This document shows, piece by piece, positions 63,845 through 64,000 of a stretch of DNA of 64,000 nucleotides. Under the pieces are notes generated by a model. That model did no database searches and was not told the DNA's origin. It was given only the letters and a program-made list of their open reading frames with translations. Numbering within the stretch: position 1 is the first letter of the stretch; each line of letters starts with the position of its first letter. Source of the stretch: Stutzerimonas chloritidismutans AW-1 (lineage in GTDB: Bacteria > Pseudomonadota > Gammaproteobacteria > Pseudomonadales > Pseudomonadaceae). The stretch is taken from assembly GCF_000495915.1 (NCBI RefSeq), contig NZ_AOFQ01000054.1:95229-159228 (forward strand), written 5' to 3'. Made by a program: the position numbers and the translations under genes.

Positions 63845-64000
63845 TGGTCCTGCTTGTGTCGAAATCGGAGAGGCCGCCCGACGGGCGGTGGAGCGGTCCG
63901 TCCCTGGACCTGTTTTGAGCGAGATAGCTGCCCGGGCGTTCAGCTGGCCAGCAGCGGCGCTGCCTGCGGCACGCGCTCGTCGCGGCGGGGGGGGGCGGGC
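63845..64000. other. End of window, nothing recognised
   Basis: About 155 bases upstream of the HPP gene. Contains a run of nine G near the end; no gene or clear promoter seen. Confidence 0.5.

Overview
The window looks like the chromosome of a denitrifying Pseudomonas of the P. stutzeri (Stutzerimonas) group. The evidence is a maltotetraose-forming amylase of the P. stutzeri AmyP type, next to a mal regulon, and the gene order nirSTB / nirMCFDLGH / norCBD / nirQ-norE-norF / nirJEN. No rRNA, tRNA gene or CRISPR array was seen.

Region 1 (1 to about 21.93 kb) is accessory DNA, the right part of an integrative element. It ends in a fragment matching the 3' end of tmRNA (ssrA) followed by a strong terminator, so the element probably sits in ssrA with its left end outside the window. 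Cargo: the C-terminal part of a type ISP-like restriction-modification enzyme, an AlpA/RepA-like pair, a lipoprotein, a serine recombinase, an integrase-like protein, a possible MobI conjugation protein, a beta-family/Sce7726 pair, and an HTH / ImmA-IrrE / PIN-like operon. Nested inside is a complete Tn5053-type mercury transposon (5381-13848) with merR, merTPFADE and tniABQR. Its 25-bp ends match at 22 of 25 positions and it is bounded by the 5-bp duplication CAGAA. It lies 67 bp upstream of the serine recombinase gene, as expected for a 'res-site hunter'.

Region 2 (22-44.4 kb) is core chromosome. After a Nudix hydrolase and a LysE exporter comes a maltodextrin regulon: malK, an alpha-glucosidase, maltose acetyltransferase, malT, malGFE, a MalS-like periplasmic amylase with an overlapping kinase-like gene, the secreted amylase amyP, a LamB-type porin, malM and a second maltodextrin-binding protein. 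Starch would be cut to maltotetraose outside, enter through the porin, be bound by MalE, imported by MalFGK and hydrolysed inside. A short motif (GGCGTAR) is repeated in the three main mal intergenic regions, and two exact matches to the E. coli MalT box occur.

Region 3 (44.5-64 kb) is denitrification: norCBD (NO reductase), nirMCFDLGH (cytochrome c551 and heme d1 synthesis), nirSTB (cytochrome cd1 nitrite reductase and cytochromes), then divergent nirQ, norE-like, norF-like, nirJEN, a LysR regulator and an HPP/CBS membrane protein. FNR/DNR-type boxes (TTGAT-N4-ATCAA) lie before norC, nirM, nirS, nirQ and, more weakly, nirJ.

Three core genes look broken: nirS has an in-frame TAA between its cytochrome c and d1 domains, malE is shifted at a run of eight G, and the LysE gene is shifted near its end. 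Either this strain has lost nitrite reductase and MalE function, or the sequence carries errors; reads would decide.
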